From Methylovulum sp. (GTDB lineage: Bacteria; Pseudomonadota; Gammaproteobacteria; Methylococcales; Methylomonadaceae), in assembly GCF_028687615.1 (NCBI RefSeq), contig NZ_JAQTZU010000016.1:21936-85935 (forward strand): DNA of 64,000 nucleotides. Reading direction: 5' to 3'. Below are positions 43,216-53,009 of the stretch, one piece after another. A program made the translations under genes and the position numbers. How positions within the stretch are numbered: the first letter of the stretch is position 1; the number at the start of each line of letters is the position of its first letter. The notes below the pieces were generated by a model. The model saw only the letters and a program-made list of their open reading frames with translations, ran no database searches and was not told the DNA's origin.

Positions 43216-43303
43216 GTTATTAATCGTTTCATAAATGCTTGCCGAAATGATTTGAGCGAGGATTTACCCATCTTTTGTGCAAGCGCTTATGAAACGATTA
43301 ATA
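43216..43303. repeat. Inverted-repeat element, family TTATTAATYGTTTCATAAGYGCTTGC
   Basis: ttattaatcgtttcataaatgcttgc / gcaagcgcttatgaaacgattaataa; core matches reverse complement of 55990-56075. Confidence 0.9.
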
Positions 43304-43419
43304 AATCAATGCCAACGCAAGAAATCCGCGTTTTGCCGTGTGGATTCAGGCGATAGCTTGTATAATGCGGGGTTTTCTGCACCCTCCCCCTAACTTAACC
43401 GATTATCTAAAAAATTACT

Positions 43420-44511
43420 ATGGCACTGTATTGTGGAATCGTGGGTTTACCCAACGTAGGCAAGTCAACTTTATTCAACGCCCTGACCCGCGCAAAAATC
43501 GCCGCCGAAAATTACCCTTTCTGCACGATAGACCCCAATGTCGGCGTAGTTCCCGTACCAGACATGAGGATCGACAAATTGGCGGAAATCGTCAAACCGG
43601 AACGCACTTTTCCGACGACGATTGAGTTTGTCGATATTGCCGGCTTGGTCGCCGGTGCATCCAAGGGTGAAGGTCTGGGCAATAAATTCCTCGCCAATAT
43701 CCGCGAAACTGATGCGATTGCCCATGTCGTGCGCTGTTTCCATGATGAAAATGTCGTCCATGTCGCTGGTAAAGTTGACCCGATTTCCGACATAGAAACC
43801 ATCAATACCGAATTGGCCTTAGCCGATATGGCCTCGGTGGAACGGGCTTTGTTACGCGTCAGCAAAATGGCAAAATCTGGCAGCAAAGACGATGTGGCAA
43901 AAAAAGGCGTGTTGGAGCAGGTGTTGAAACAACTCGAAGCGGGTGAACCCGCGCGTGGTTTGAATTTGGATGCCGATGAAAAAGCCCTGATTCGGGATTT
44001 ATGCCTGATGACGCTGAAACCGACCATGTATATCGCCAATGTCCAGGATGATGGTTTTGAAAATAACCCTTTGCTGGAAAAAGTGATGGCACTGGCGGCA
44101 AAAGAAAACGCCCGTGTCGTGCCAATTTGTGCCGCGATAGAAGCCGAAATCGCTTTGCTGGACGAAGACGAACGCAAAGAATTCCTCGATGACTTAGGGC
44201 AGGACGAACCCGGCCTGAACCGTGTCGTTAGGGCGGGTTACGAGCTATTGGATTTGGCGACCTACTTCACCGCCGGGGTGAAAGAAGTCCGCGCCTGGAC
44301 CATCCCCGTCGGCGCCTCCGCCCCACAAGCCGCTGGCGTGATCCACAGTGACTTTGAAAAAGGCTTCATCCGTGCCGAAGTGATTTCTTATGAAGATTTC
44401 GTCACTTACAAAGGCGAACAAGGCGCGAAAGATGCCGGAAAATGGCGGCTTGAAGGCAAAGATTATATTGTCAAAGACGGCGATGTCGTACATTTTAGAT
44501 TTAATGTTTGA
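43420..44511 (+). CDS. ychF: Redox-regulated ATPase YchF
   Basis: [70 protein letters not shown]. Confidence 0.97.
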   Translation: MALYCGIVGLPNVGKSTLFNALTRAKIAAENYPFCTIDPNVGVVPVPDMRIDKLAEIVKPERTFPTTIEFVDIAGLVAGASKGEGLGNKFLANIRETDAIAHVVRCFHDENVVHVAGKVDPISDIETINTELALADMASVERALLRVSKMAKSGSKDDVAKKGVLEQVLKQLEAGEPARGLNLDADEKALIRDLCLMTLKPTMYIANVQDDGFENNPLLEKVMALAAKENARVVPICAAIEAEIALLDEDERKEFLDDLGQDEPGLNRVVRAGYELLDLATYFTAGVKEVRAWTIPVGASAPQAAGVIHSDFEKGFIRAEVISYEDFVTYKGEQGAKDAGKWRLEGKDYIVKDGDVVHFRFNV

Positions 44512-44568
44512 CATAAAAATATCACACAATTACAATAATCGGCTCTTTTCGAGATTCTTCCAAAGCAT

Positions 44569-44645
44569 GGTGATATAGCTCAGTTGGTTAGAGCGGAGGA
44601 TTCATAACCCTCAGGTCGGTGGTTCAAATCCACCTATCACCACCA
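44569..44645 (+). tRNA. tRNA with CAT anticodon (elongator Met likely; Ile2 not excluded), CCA encoded
   Basis: GGTGATATAGCTCAGTTGGTTAGAGCGGAGGATTCATAACCCTCAGGTCGGTGGTTCAAATCCACCTATCACCACCA; 7-bp acceptor stem and T-arm pair. Confidence 0.93.
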
Positions 44646-44788
44646 CATAACAAACTGAAAAATAAGGATTTTTTCAGAAAGCTATCGGTAAAAAACACGC
44701 AATCATTCCGGCAGGGCACCAAATAGGGCATCATGTCGGTTGTTAATGCGAATCTGTCCAGCACCTTGCTGGATTGGAGTTTTTACTT

Positions 44789-45877
44789 ATGGCAACCATC
44801 CGAAAAATACAACGCCAATCCGGTGTCGTTTACAAAGCAATAATCAAGGATCGCTTTGGCGTCCAGATTAAATCAAAAACCTTCCCTAGAAAAACCGATG
44901 CGAAAATTTGGGCTGACCGCATAGAGTCAGACCAAAACGCTATTGATGCCTATGGCAGCAAAGGCGCAAAAATGACTTTTTCAGAACTGGTTAAAGAATA
45001 CGTTCTGCAATGGCATGGTAAAGACTTCATTAACCAACAAAGACGGGTATTGTATTGGTCTAACCAATTTGGGCAATACCAACTTGATGAAGTCAACGCC
45101 GATAAGATCAGAGCCGCCTTAAATACCTTGCAGTCCGAAAAATGCAAAATAGGCAATGGTCGGGGCAAAACCGCCGGCACTACCAAAACTATCAATAAAA
45201 CCCGTTGCAATACCACCGTAAACCGTTATCGTGCGGTGTTGTCTGCTATCTTCAACTATGCCTTTAAACAAGGCTATATCACGCTAAACCCTGTAAAAAA
45301 AACATCAAGCTTACCCATGCCTAGAGGTCGTGTGCGCTATTTATCGGACGTGGAATGGGAAAGGTTGCTTGATGCCTGTCAAAAATCCGAATGGCCTCGC
45401 TTGTATTTGCTGGTAATGATGGCGATGACCACGGGCATGAGGAAATCAGAGCTATTACGGCTCACTTGGGCGGATATTGACTTTGACAACGGCCTAGCCT
45501 TCCTGCATGACACCAAAAACGGTGAACCGCGCGTTTGCCCCATTCCTGCACCCACACTAACCGAAATAAAACGCTTTCGGGGCGTGGGCGCGGCCTTGGT
45601 GTTCCCTTCCCAGCTAAAGCCGGACCAGCCGTTTGAATTCAAGAAACATTGGCAAAAAGCTTTGGACGAAGCCAAGGTGCAAGATTTTGTCTTCCATTCC
45701 TTACGGCATGACTTTTGTTCTTCATTGGCGATGCACGGCGCAACCTTGGCGGAAATCGCCGAACTGGCAGGGCATAAGGACTTACAGACCACCAAACGCT
45801 ATACGCATTTATCGGTGAAGCACAAGCAAAAAATAGCCGAAGAGGTCATGCAAAAGGTTTTGAAGTACCGCGTATAA
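44789..45877 (+). CDS. Tyrosine-type recombinase/integrase
   Basis: Catalytic residues TTGMRKSELLRLTWADID, HSLRHDFCS, GHKDLQTTKRYTHLS; adjacent to tRNA 3' end. Confidence 0.93.
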   Translation: MATIRKIQRQSGVVYKAIIKDRFGVQIKSKTFPRKTDAKIWADRIESDQNAIDAYGSKGAKMTFSELVKEYVLQWHGKDFINQQRRVLYWSNQFGQYQLDEVNADKIRAALNTLQSEKCKIGNGRGKTAGTTKTINKTRCNTTVNRYRAVLSAIFNYAFKQGYITLNPVKKTSSLPMPRGRVRYLSDVEWERLLDACQKSEWPRLYLLVMMAMTTGMRKSELLRLTWADIDFDNGLAFLHDTKNGEPRVCPIPAPTLTEIKRFRGVGAALVFPSQLKPDQPFEFKKHWQKALDEAKVQDFVFHSLRHDFCSSLAMHGATLAEIAELAGHKDLQTTKRYTHLSVKHKQKIAEEVMQKVLKYRV

Positions 45878-45913
45878 TTGAATTAGCTAAGCCTAGCCCG
45901 ACGGGGCGAATAA

Positions 45914-47360
45914 AGTGGCCCCCAAAACCCAGACAAAAAACACCTGTGTTAAGATAGAACTCAATTCGCACTCCAGCTGAACGGCGCCGTCCCGATTTTG
46001 TTGTACGGGTTCTGATGCCTCACCCGTATCCTTAAATTTATCCACAATCTTTGCACCGCCGCCGATAGCCGTTTTATAGACTTCATCGGGCGTTTTGTAA
46101 GCCAGTGATTGATGCCGGCGTTCCTGGTTATAGAATTGGAAGTACTGCGTCAATCCCATCAACAAGTCCGGCAGGTTGCCGTGCTGCTTTAAATACACTT
46201 CTTCATATTTCACGGTCCGCCACAAGCGTTCGACAAAAATATTATCCAATGCCCGGCCTCGCCCATGACCCACAAGGATGTGGGGAATGCAGATATTGCA
46301 GGAGCAAATATCTGTCCATGCTGATGGTGATGTTGTTCTTCAGTAACACACCGGTAAAGGCATCGCTGGTAAACTGGGCGCCTTGGTCGGTGTTGAAAAT
46401 GGCCGGTGTGCCATACAGCGTGATGGCCTCTTCCAAACAGTCCACGCAAAATCCGGCATCCATCGTATTCGACAGCCGCCATGACAGCACCTCGCCTAAA
46501 GCGCCTACTGTTGGTGCGGCTGTACCAGTCGATGATCGCGGCCAGATAAACAAATCCGCGCGGCAGCCGGATATAAGTGATGCCAGTGCTCCAGACCTGA
46601 TTGGGCCGGGTAATCTCAACGCCGGCAGGTAGGGGTAAACCTTGTGCTGCGGATGCGGTTTGCGGGTATTCGGGCCGGGGGACATGCCGACCAAGCCCAG
46701 TTTTTGCACTTGTGCCCTGAGGGTATGAGTTTCTGCACCCGCTTGCGGTTGACGCTATAGCCGCATTCACTCAGGTATTCCTTCATACGGCGTGAACCAT
46801 AAACCAACAGTAGGCGCTTTAGGCGACGGGGGTCGCGTGTACTCTTCATCCAACAAGCGCAATAACACGAGCTCATCCTGATCCGGCGCTTTCAACAAAC
46901 GCTTGTTCTGCTCATAAACGACTGGACGTGTGACCTTAAGAAGCCTGCATTGCGTTGATAATGCAACCGCATCATTGGGTTCTATCCAACTCTGGCGTTC
47001 AGTTAAAGGCTGAGCCCAGACTTTTTTTCTTGTGCCCTTTATGCCCCAGAGGGTACAGAGGGTATAAGCCAATCCAGCTCCATATCCAACTGCCCAATCT
47101 TGGCGTATAACCGGTCAGGGCCGCTCTGTGCGTCGGCCACTTTGGGCCCTCGTTTACCTTCAAACAAGCTGCCGGCATTTTCCAGTAGCTCTTTTTTCCA
47201 TTGACTCACCTTCGGGTGTACCCCATGCCTTTGATCGCTTCTAGGGCAACCTTGGCTTTTTGGGTTCCCGTAAATACCTTGCGTTTGCTTTCACTCATTT
47301 TCTGTCTCAATTTTGGATCAGAGTATGGCTTAAACTACTGTCTGGATTTCGGGGTCCACT
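45914..47360 (-). mobile_element. Degenerate IS3-type insertion sequence
   Basis: Imperfect end repeats AGTGGCCCCCAAAACCCAGACA / TGTCTGGATTTCGGGGTCCACT; fragments of OrfA (MSESKRKVFTGTQKAKVALEAIKG) and OrfB (VWSTGITYIRLPRGFVYLAAIIDWYSR; NIFVERLWRTVKYEEVYL). Confidence 0.85.
45916..47310 (-). pseudogene. IS3-type transposase orfA/orfB, multiply disrupted
   Basis: Transposase segments in different frames; frame breaks coincide with 22-bp inserts at 46493-46514 and 46804-46825, an insert near 47035-47070, and a replacement near 47210. Confidence 0.8.
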
Positions 47361-47518
47361 ATACAGAGTATAACTCCAAATAATAGCCTAAAAAGTCAGT
47401 CAAATGACATGATCTGACCTTAGGCTATTTTGGAATTCTGTTGTTTTATCAAGGTTCGGCGGCTTCGTTTTAACGCAGTGGGTGATGCTTCGAAATAGTA
47501 GAGTGCGGGACTAAACAA

Positions 47519-48022
47519 TTACTCAGTATCGTTTGACAGCAACCGCATCCTCGCACGAATCAACGACACAATCACCACGATCAGCAAGGTCGCCAGGGAA
47601 AACTCCAGGAGCAGGAAGGCGGCAATTTTAAAATAGGCGAAGTTGGGGTGGACAAAGCGTACCAACCAGCCGCCCGCTTCATCGCCAATAGCTGAGAGGT
47701 AAGTGAACCCGCTGATCCATATTTTCAGCCGTACCGGGAATTCGGTCATGAGCATCAGGTGCGTGAGGGTCAACACCAACATGCCCATTGAAAATAAGTG
47801 GAAATGGGACACTTCCAACATACCCTCATAACTGCGTGGCTGGGTGAATTGTTCTTCAGATCCCAGATAATAGGCAACTACGGATTCCGGCGTTAAGTCC
47901 ATGCGATGGAAATACATCAGGCCGTTGCTCAACCAAAGCAGCACGATATAGCCTAAAAACATCAAGACCAAAGCGTTGATTAATGCCTTGCGCTGTTGTT
48001 CGCCAGTGACAAAAAAACGCAT
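47519..48022 (-). CDS. Hypothetical multi-TM protein
   Basis: 167 aa with several TM segments and conserved-looking His (SHFHLFSMGMLVLTLTHLMLM); 1-nt junction with FMN-binding gene. Confidence 0.7.
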   Translation of the reverse strand: MRFFVTGEQQRKALINALVLMFLGYIVLLWLSNGLMYFHRMDLTPESVVAYYLGSEEQFTQPRSYEGMLEVSHFHLFSMGMLVLTLTHLMLMTEFPVRLKIWISGFTYLSAIGDEAGGWLVRFVHPNFAYFKIAAFLLLEFSLATLLIVVIVSLIRARMRLLSNDTE

Positions 48023-48552
48023 CAGTTGCCCTTCTGTTTGATCATGATTTGATAAACCGCCATGACTTTGCGGATGCTGGACAGTGCCGAACGGGTGCTG
48101 AGGGTTGCGCCGGAAACGCCGTCCACGCCTTTATTAAGCTCCATATCGGCAAGGGAATGTCTAGCCAATTTTTCATACCATTGTGCCGAGGGTTGGTATT
48201 CAGGCGGTTCGTGGAAAGCGAGGGTGTGGACATTGCGCAGTTCACCTTCGGGGGTGAGCACGATCATCAGGGTTTCCGGTTTGGTGCGGACAGTGCTTGT
48301 TTCGATGGCGGCATAAGCGGTGATTTTTCCGTTTTCTTTGCCGACATAAAAGGTGAACATCCCTGATTCCAACGGGGTTTTGGCAAGTGCTTGGATGGCG
48401 GCAGTTTCTTTATCGTCGGGAAACAACGATAGGTTCTCCACGCTGGCGTTTTTACCAAACGCCAATTCCATCGCTTCTGTTTTGCTGTAAAAAACGGTGG
48501 CGAAACTGGTCACGGAAACCATGACAAATAAGATAAATACGATTAGTTTCAT
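48022..48552 (-). CDS. FMN-binding domain protein (predicted covalent flavinylation)
   Basis: MKLIVFILFVMVSVTSFA leader; DGVSGATLSTRS matches the DxxSGAT flavinylation motif. Confidence 0.8.
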   Translation of the reverse strand: MKLIVFILFVMVSVTSFATVFYSKTEAMELAFGKNASVENLSLFPDDKETAAIQALAKTPLESGMFTFYVGKENGKITAYAAIETSTVRTKPETLMIVLTPEGELRNVHTLAFHEPPEYQPSAQWYEKLARHSLADMELNKGVDGVSGATLSTRSALSSIRKVMAVYQIMIKQKGN

Positions 48553-48565
48553 GTAGGGTCGATGG

Positions 48566-49147
48566 CTAAAAACAAGTGGCTTTAAAATCAGCAGGGGTTT
48601 CGAGGCTAAAAGTATCATCATGGATGCGGGCAACGTAAAATCCGGCGTTAAGTACACGTTGTTTGATTGCATCGGACATGTCGACGGCGGCAATGATGCC
48701 GTAGATTTTCTTATCTTGATGTTCAGGAAACAACTGCTTAAATTTGCTTAGTAGGTTTTGCAATTGGGTGATGGCTTCATCGCGCAAATGGCTTTTGACT
48801 TCAACAACGTAAGCTTCATTGATTTGGCTGTTGGCATAGGCCAGCACGTCAATTTCCAGTTCCACGCCATGTTTGCTGACGCGTACGCTGGGGCTGACAA
48901 CTTCCATCTGGAAACGTTTTTTGAGGATTTTGGTCATGGAAGGCAAGGCCAAGCCTTCGGTGAAACTGCCAAATTTTTTGCCTAGGCCACCGATCTGTTT
49001 ACCGAGTTCTTTGAGTTGTTTGTCGGTTTCGCGTAACTGTTTGTCCGTTTGCCGTAATTGCTTGTCAGTTTCCCTTAACTGTTTATCAGTTTCTTGTTGG
49101 GCGACAGCCAAGCTTGCAACCAGTTGTTTTAAATCATCGTCGGTCAT
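48566..49147 (-). CDS. Coiled-coil DUF3782-like / PD-(D/E)XK-type protein
   Basis: Heptads QETDKQLRETDKQLRQTDKQLRETDKQLKE, then GVELEIDVLAYANSQINEAYVVEVKSHL (ExD...VExK). Confidence 0.75.
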   Translation of the reverse strand: MTDDDLKQLVASLAVAQQETDKQLRETDKQLRQTDKQLRETDKQLKELGKQIGGLGKKFGSFTEGLALPSMTKILKKRFQMEVVSPSVRVSKHGVELEIDVLAYANSQINEAYVVEVKSHLRDEAITQLQNLLSKFKQLFPEHQDKKIYGIIAAVDMSDAIKQRVLNAGFYVARIHDDTFSLETPADFKATCF

Positions 49148-49275
49148 AATTGAGGACTCCCGTTAAAAAAAGAGGAATATGGCGGCTATTCTAACAAATC
49201 CGCACGTCCCCTGTGCAGTTATCCAAGCACATCCCCTTTATCAGCAAACCGTCATGGCCTAGCGACGGGCCGTTG

Positions 49276-50667
49276 TTAGAAAATGAAACCGAAGCCCAGG
49301 TTAAAGTCATCCGGCACCGTGCCTTGTCTCGCCGTGCGGTTGCGGTAATCGGCCTTGATGACAACGTTCGGGATGGGTTTGTATTGCAAGCCGAACTGGT
49401 AAATCCGTTGATCTTGAGTGCCGTCATCGCTATAGCCTGTTGGTGCGGTGGCGATGGTGTCGAACCTTTCATAACGGAAAAATGGGGCTAGGTATTGGAG
49501 GGTATCTGGCCTGAATAAAGGGAAAATATCGTAACCCACTTCGCTGTACCAGCCGTAATTGGATGAGCCGATGGTTTGTCCCGCCGCCGCGCTGAGGATG
49601 CCGGCGTTATCAATGTGCCCCCAGGAACCAAGGGTACGGAATTCCAAGCCACGGTATTTCCATTGCACATGCCCTTCGTAAAGCTGGGTGAACACATCGG
49701 CTTTTTGTCCGGCAAAGCTTTGGTTTTGGCCTGAATTGCCGACAAAAACCGAACCGCCCAAAGTCATGCCCGGCAGGGCGGTAGGGGTGTAGTCCATGCG
49801 TCCGACATAGCCGAAATCTTCGGCTTTCGCTTGGCTCCCCCCCCCACGCCCTTCTTTAATGCCGCTGGATTGGAATCCTGACGCATCCAAGCCATTCACC
49901 AGATAGGTAGTGTAAGTCAAACTAGGGGTGATTTGCCCAAACAAACCTACGCCCATTTCCCGCCATGTGCTGGGGATGATGCGTTGCTCGACTTCTGGTC
50001 GGTGGTTACCATAGAAGAACGGCGGCTCATGGATCTGGTTGATAAAGCCCATGGGCATTAACACCAACCCCGTGCGGATATTGGCTAATGGGTCTATGAA
50101 AAAGTCCAATGCGGCGAACTCCACACCCACTTCACCTTTTAATTCATCGCCCTCACCTGAGCTTGCGTGTTCAAATTCAATCTCACTGTTGAATAAGATG
50201 CGGTCAGTAAATTTGTAACCGGCGTATAGCACGACGCGCTCCAAATCCGCATTGTTTTTGTCTTCTTCCTTTTTATCGCCCACATAGTCCTGATAAATGG
50301 CTTCACCATAACCGCCTATCGACAAGCCTTTACCAACTTGGTAAACCTTGGAGGCCGCAGGGCCTAAACCGTAAGCACTTTTGTATTTTGCTTCTTCAGG
50401 GATAGTTAAATTAGTGCGCAATTTTTCAACTTCCTGACTAAGCACATTGGTTTTTCGTTCTAAAGTTTGCACCGTGGCACTGCCTTGGGTTGTAGCGGCT
50501 TGCGTCGGTATTGCTGTTTTCATTTGCGTTTTCATCGCATCTATTTGCTGTTGCTGGGCTTCGATAATTTTCCACATTTCCTCCATCGTTTTAGGTTTTT
50601 CCAGGGCATTGGCCTGACTGCTTAAAGTTGCCAATGTGGTTAATATGAGCGTATGTTTAAGTTTCAT
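49276..50667 (-). CDS. Outer membrane porin
   Basis: Signal peptide, N-terminal coiled-coil TMEEMWKIIEAQQQQIDAMKTQMK, beta-rich body, terminal FNLGFGFIF. Confidence 0.75.
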   Translation of the reverse strand: MKLKHTLILTTLATLSSQANALEKPKTMEEMWKIIEAQQQQIDAMKTQMKTAIPTQAATTQGSATVQTLERKTNVLSQEVEKLRTNLTIPEEAKYKSAYGLGPAASKVYQVGKGLSIGGYGEAIYQDYVGDKKEEDKNNADLERVVLYAGYKFTDRILFNSEIEFEHASSGEGDELKGEVGVEFAALDFFIDPLANIRTGLVLMPMGFINQIHEPPFFYGNHRPEVEQRIIPSTWREMGVGLFGQITPSLTYTTYLVNGLDASGFQSSGIKEGRGGGSQAKAEDFGYVGRMDYTPTALPGMTLGGSVFVGNSGQNQSFAGQKADVFTQLYEGHVQWKYRGLEFRTLGSWGHIDNAGILSAAAGQTIGSSNYGWYSEVGYDIFPLFRPDTLQYLAPFFRYERFDTIATAPTGYSDDGTQDQRIYQFGLQYKPIPNVVIKADYRNRTARQGTVPDDFNLGFGFIF

Positions 50668-50817
50668 TGTTCGTCCTTTACTTACAGTTAAAATGATTTG
50701 TTAAGGATTATATTGAAACACGCAAGAAGATGCAAATGATTCTTATTTGTAATTTAAGTACTTTGCGGGAACGGTAATTATGTCAATTAAGGCATAAGTA
50801 TCTAAATAACTGAATAA

Positions 50818-51085
50818 CTGATGTTACGCAGCCCGTAATTTCTGCAACTCTTCATACGCCATCTGGTTCGCTTTTATAAACAGCTTGGCCCGCGTGGCGA
50901 AATGGTTGGTTTTATGTTGGCTATGTAACCGTTAATTTATGTAACCGTTAATTGTTGAAAAAATTTTATTTTCTGCGAAAAGCCTTATTTCATGCGGATT
51001 GTAGTTTTCTATCAAAGTAGAGTTCTGTTTTTTCTTTATCCATCCTAAAATGTTACGCTTTTTGGGAGGGGCTGCGTAACATCAG
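50818..51085. repeat. MITE-like element, family CTGATGTTACGCAG, with internal fragment of GGCTATGT family
   Basis: Perfect TIRs ctgatgttacgcag / ctgcgtaacatcag; internal ggctatgtaaccgtta...attgttgaaa...ttttattttctgcgaaaagcctta resembles reverse complement of 20990-21113. Confidence 0.8.
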
Positions 51086-51122
51086 ATATTTAATTTGTAC
51101 CTGACCCCAGTTATTTAGTTGT

Positions 51123-52412
51123 TTATTCCACCAAATCAGCCGATACAAATTGTTCGTCAATGGCTGTCAGCTTGGCGTTGCGCGTCTGATTTTCCAAGGA
51201 TTCATCGTTATTGACCACACACCCTATCTTGAGATAATTTGGGGTGTAGCCGAATACCCGTTGTTGAGTTTCCGAATGCGGTTCGCTGTAGGCCTCCCAT
51301 AATACGGGAAAGGTTTCGCCAATATTGGCGAGGCAAAATTGTTGCCTCAGATCCTTAGCCAATCCATGCAATTGCAGGCTACGTTGTTTTTTGATTTCGT
51401 TACTGATTTGATTAGGCAAGCTGGCGGCTTTGGTGCCTTCGCGTTTTGAATATGTAAAGATGTGGATATGACCAAACCCGATCCGCTTGATAAACGCAAC
51501 GCTGTCTTGCCATTCCTGCTCGGTCTCGCCAGGGAAGCCGACTATGATGTCGGTGGTGATGTTGAAATGTGGGATTTGGCTACGTAATTGTCCAGCAATT
51601 GCGGCAAATTCTTCGGTTTTGCAACGCCGCGCCATACGCCTTAACACACTATCGGAACCGCTTTGCAGTGGTAGATGCAGATGCGGCATGACACGGGGAT
51701 TTTGGAACAGTGCGAAAAAGCCGTCGGTAAATTCCCAAGGCTCCAGAGAACCTAGGCGTAATCTTGGAATCGACGTTTGTTCTAAGATGGCATGGATCAA
51801 ATCCACTAGGTTAATGCCCAAATCACTGCCATATCCGCCCAGATGTACGCCGGTGAGTATCACCTCGGTAATGCCTTGGGCGTGTAAGGCGTTGATTTCA
51901 TCGACGACCGCCTGCACAGTACGACTGGATTCTTCGCCTCTGGCAACGGTAACGATACAAAATGTACAACGGTAGCGGCAACCGTCCTGCACTTTGACAA
52001 ACGCGCGTTGACGGCCACGGGTGAACAAAGAGGTCTCCCCCGGTTCGGTGGACATGGTGGGCATGGTTTCCATCGTCAATTCAGCCAGTACTTTTTCGAC
52101 CAATTGGTTTTTGTCTTGGTTGCCGACCACCAGATCAACGCCCATCAATGACGCGGCCTCGTCTGGATTTAAGGTCGCATAACAACCGCTGACCACTAAT
52201 TTGGCTTGTGGGTTGTCCCGGTGTACGCGCCGGATCAGGTTGCGGGATTTACGGGCGGCATCCTGAGTGACGGCGCAGGAGTTGATGACCACCAAATTGG
52301 CGGCTTCGGCTAGCCGGGTGATTTGATGACCTGATTTTTGGAAGGCCTGCGCCCAAGTTTCCAGCTCCGCCTCATTAAGACGGCAACCCAGGGTTTTAAG
52401 ATGTACTAACAT
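51123..52412 (-). CDS. mtaB: tRNA (N6-threonylcarbamoyladenosine(37)-C2)-methylthiotransferase
   Basis: LKTLGCRLNEAELE; VKVQDGCRYRCTFCIVTVARGEESSR radical-SAM CxxxCxxC; GFPGETEQEW. Confidence 0.95.
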   Translation of the reverse strand: MLVHLKTLGCRLNEAELETWAQAFQKSGHQITRLAEAANLVVINSCAVTQDAARKSRNLIRRVHRDNPQAKLVVSGCYATLNPDEAASLMGVDLVVGNQDKNQLVEKVLAELTMETMPTMSTEPGETSLFTRGRQRAFVKVQDGCRYRCTFCIVTVARGEESSRTVQAVVDEINALHAQGITEVILTGVHLGGYGSDLGINLVDLIHAILEQTSIPRLRLGSLEPWEFTDGFFALFQNPRVMPHLHLPLQSGSDSVLRRMARRCKTEEFAAIAGQLRSQIPHFNITTDIIVGFPGETEQEWQDSVAFIKRIGFGHIHIFTYSKREGTKAASLPNQISNEIKKQRSLQLHGLAKDLRQQFCLANIGETFPVLWEAYSEPHSETQQRVFGYTPNYLKIGCVVNNDESLENQTRNAKLTAIDEQFVSADLVE

Positions 52413-52498
52413 GGATTTTAAAAACTGATAAACGATATTAAGACGGTAAATGGTTATAATGAATCCAATACCTGATTGAGTTATTAAACCGAATTGTT

Positions 52499-52954
52499 AT
52501 GTTAAAGACCTCATTCCATATTCCGCTGTCCTATCAGAACCGAATGCTTGGCTATTATGCTAGCCAGATCGAACAGCAAGGGCAGCTATTGCAACAAGTC
52601 CGCAAAAGTTTACCGGAAAATCTGGCAAAACATGCTTGCCATTGTCTAATCAGCAACAACACCTTGTTGCTTTATACCGATTCGGCAGTTTGGGCTACAC
52701 AATTGCGCTTTTACACACAGGCAATACTGGGGAATATTGCTCCGGTAAGCAAAGAGTCGGTGCAAAAAGTGCAAATTAAAATTCTCACTGAAATCACCGG
52801 AATCAACTTTCGCCCTATGCGTAAAGCCAACATTCCTTCGACAGCAACGATAGAAATCATGCGCAAACAAAGCCAAAGTGTCAGCGACGCAAATTTAAAG
52901 CAAGCCTTGCAACGCTTAAATTCGACTTTGACCAGGCTTGCTGATCAGGATTGA
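52499..52954 (+). CDS. DUF721/DciA-like protein
   Basis: LPENLAKHACHCLISNNTLLLYTDSAVWATQLRFYTQAIL. Confidence 0.65.
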   Translation: MLKTSFHIPLSYQNRMLGYYASQIEQQGQLLQQVRKSLPENLAKHACHCLISNNTLLLYTDSAVWATQLRFYTQAILGNIAPVSKESVQKVQIKILTEITGINFRPMRKANIPSTATIEIMRKQSQSVSDANLKQALQRLNSTLTRLADQD

Positions 52955-53009
52955 CAAAAACAGAAACCGGAAGTTTTTAGCTTCCGGTATTTGAGGAGCA
53001 GAGAAAAGA

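Noticed and set aside
43512-44177. 221-aa minus-strand ORF
   Set aside because: Antisense to ychF; Ser-rich shadow ORF.
46105-46632. 175-aa plus-strand ORF
   Set aside because: Antisense to the degenerate transposase; created by frame shadow.
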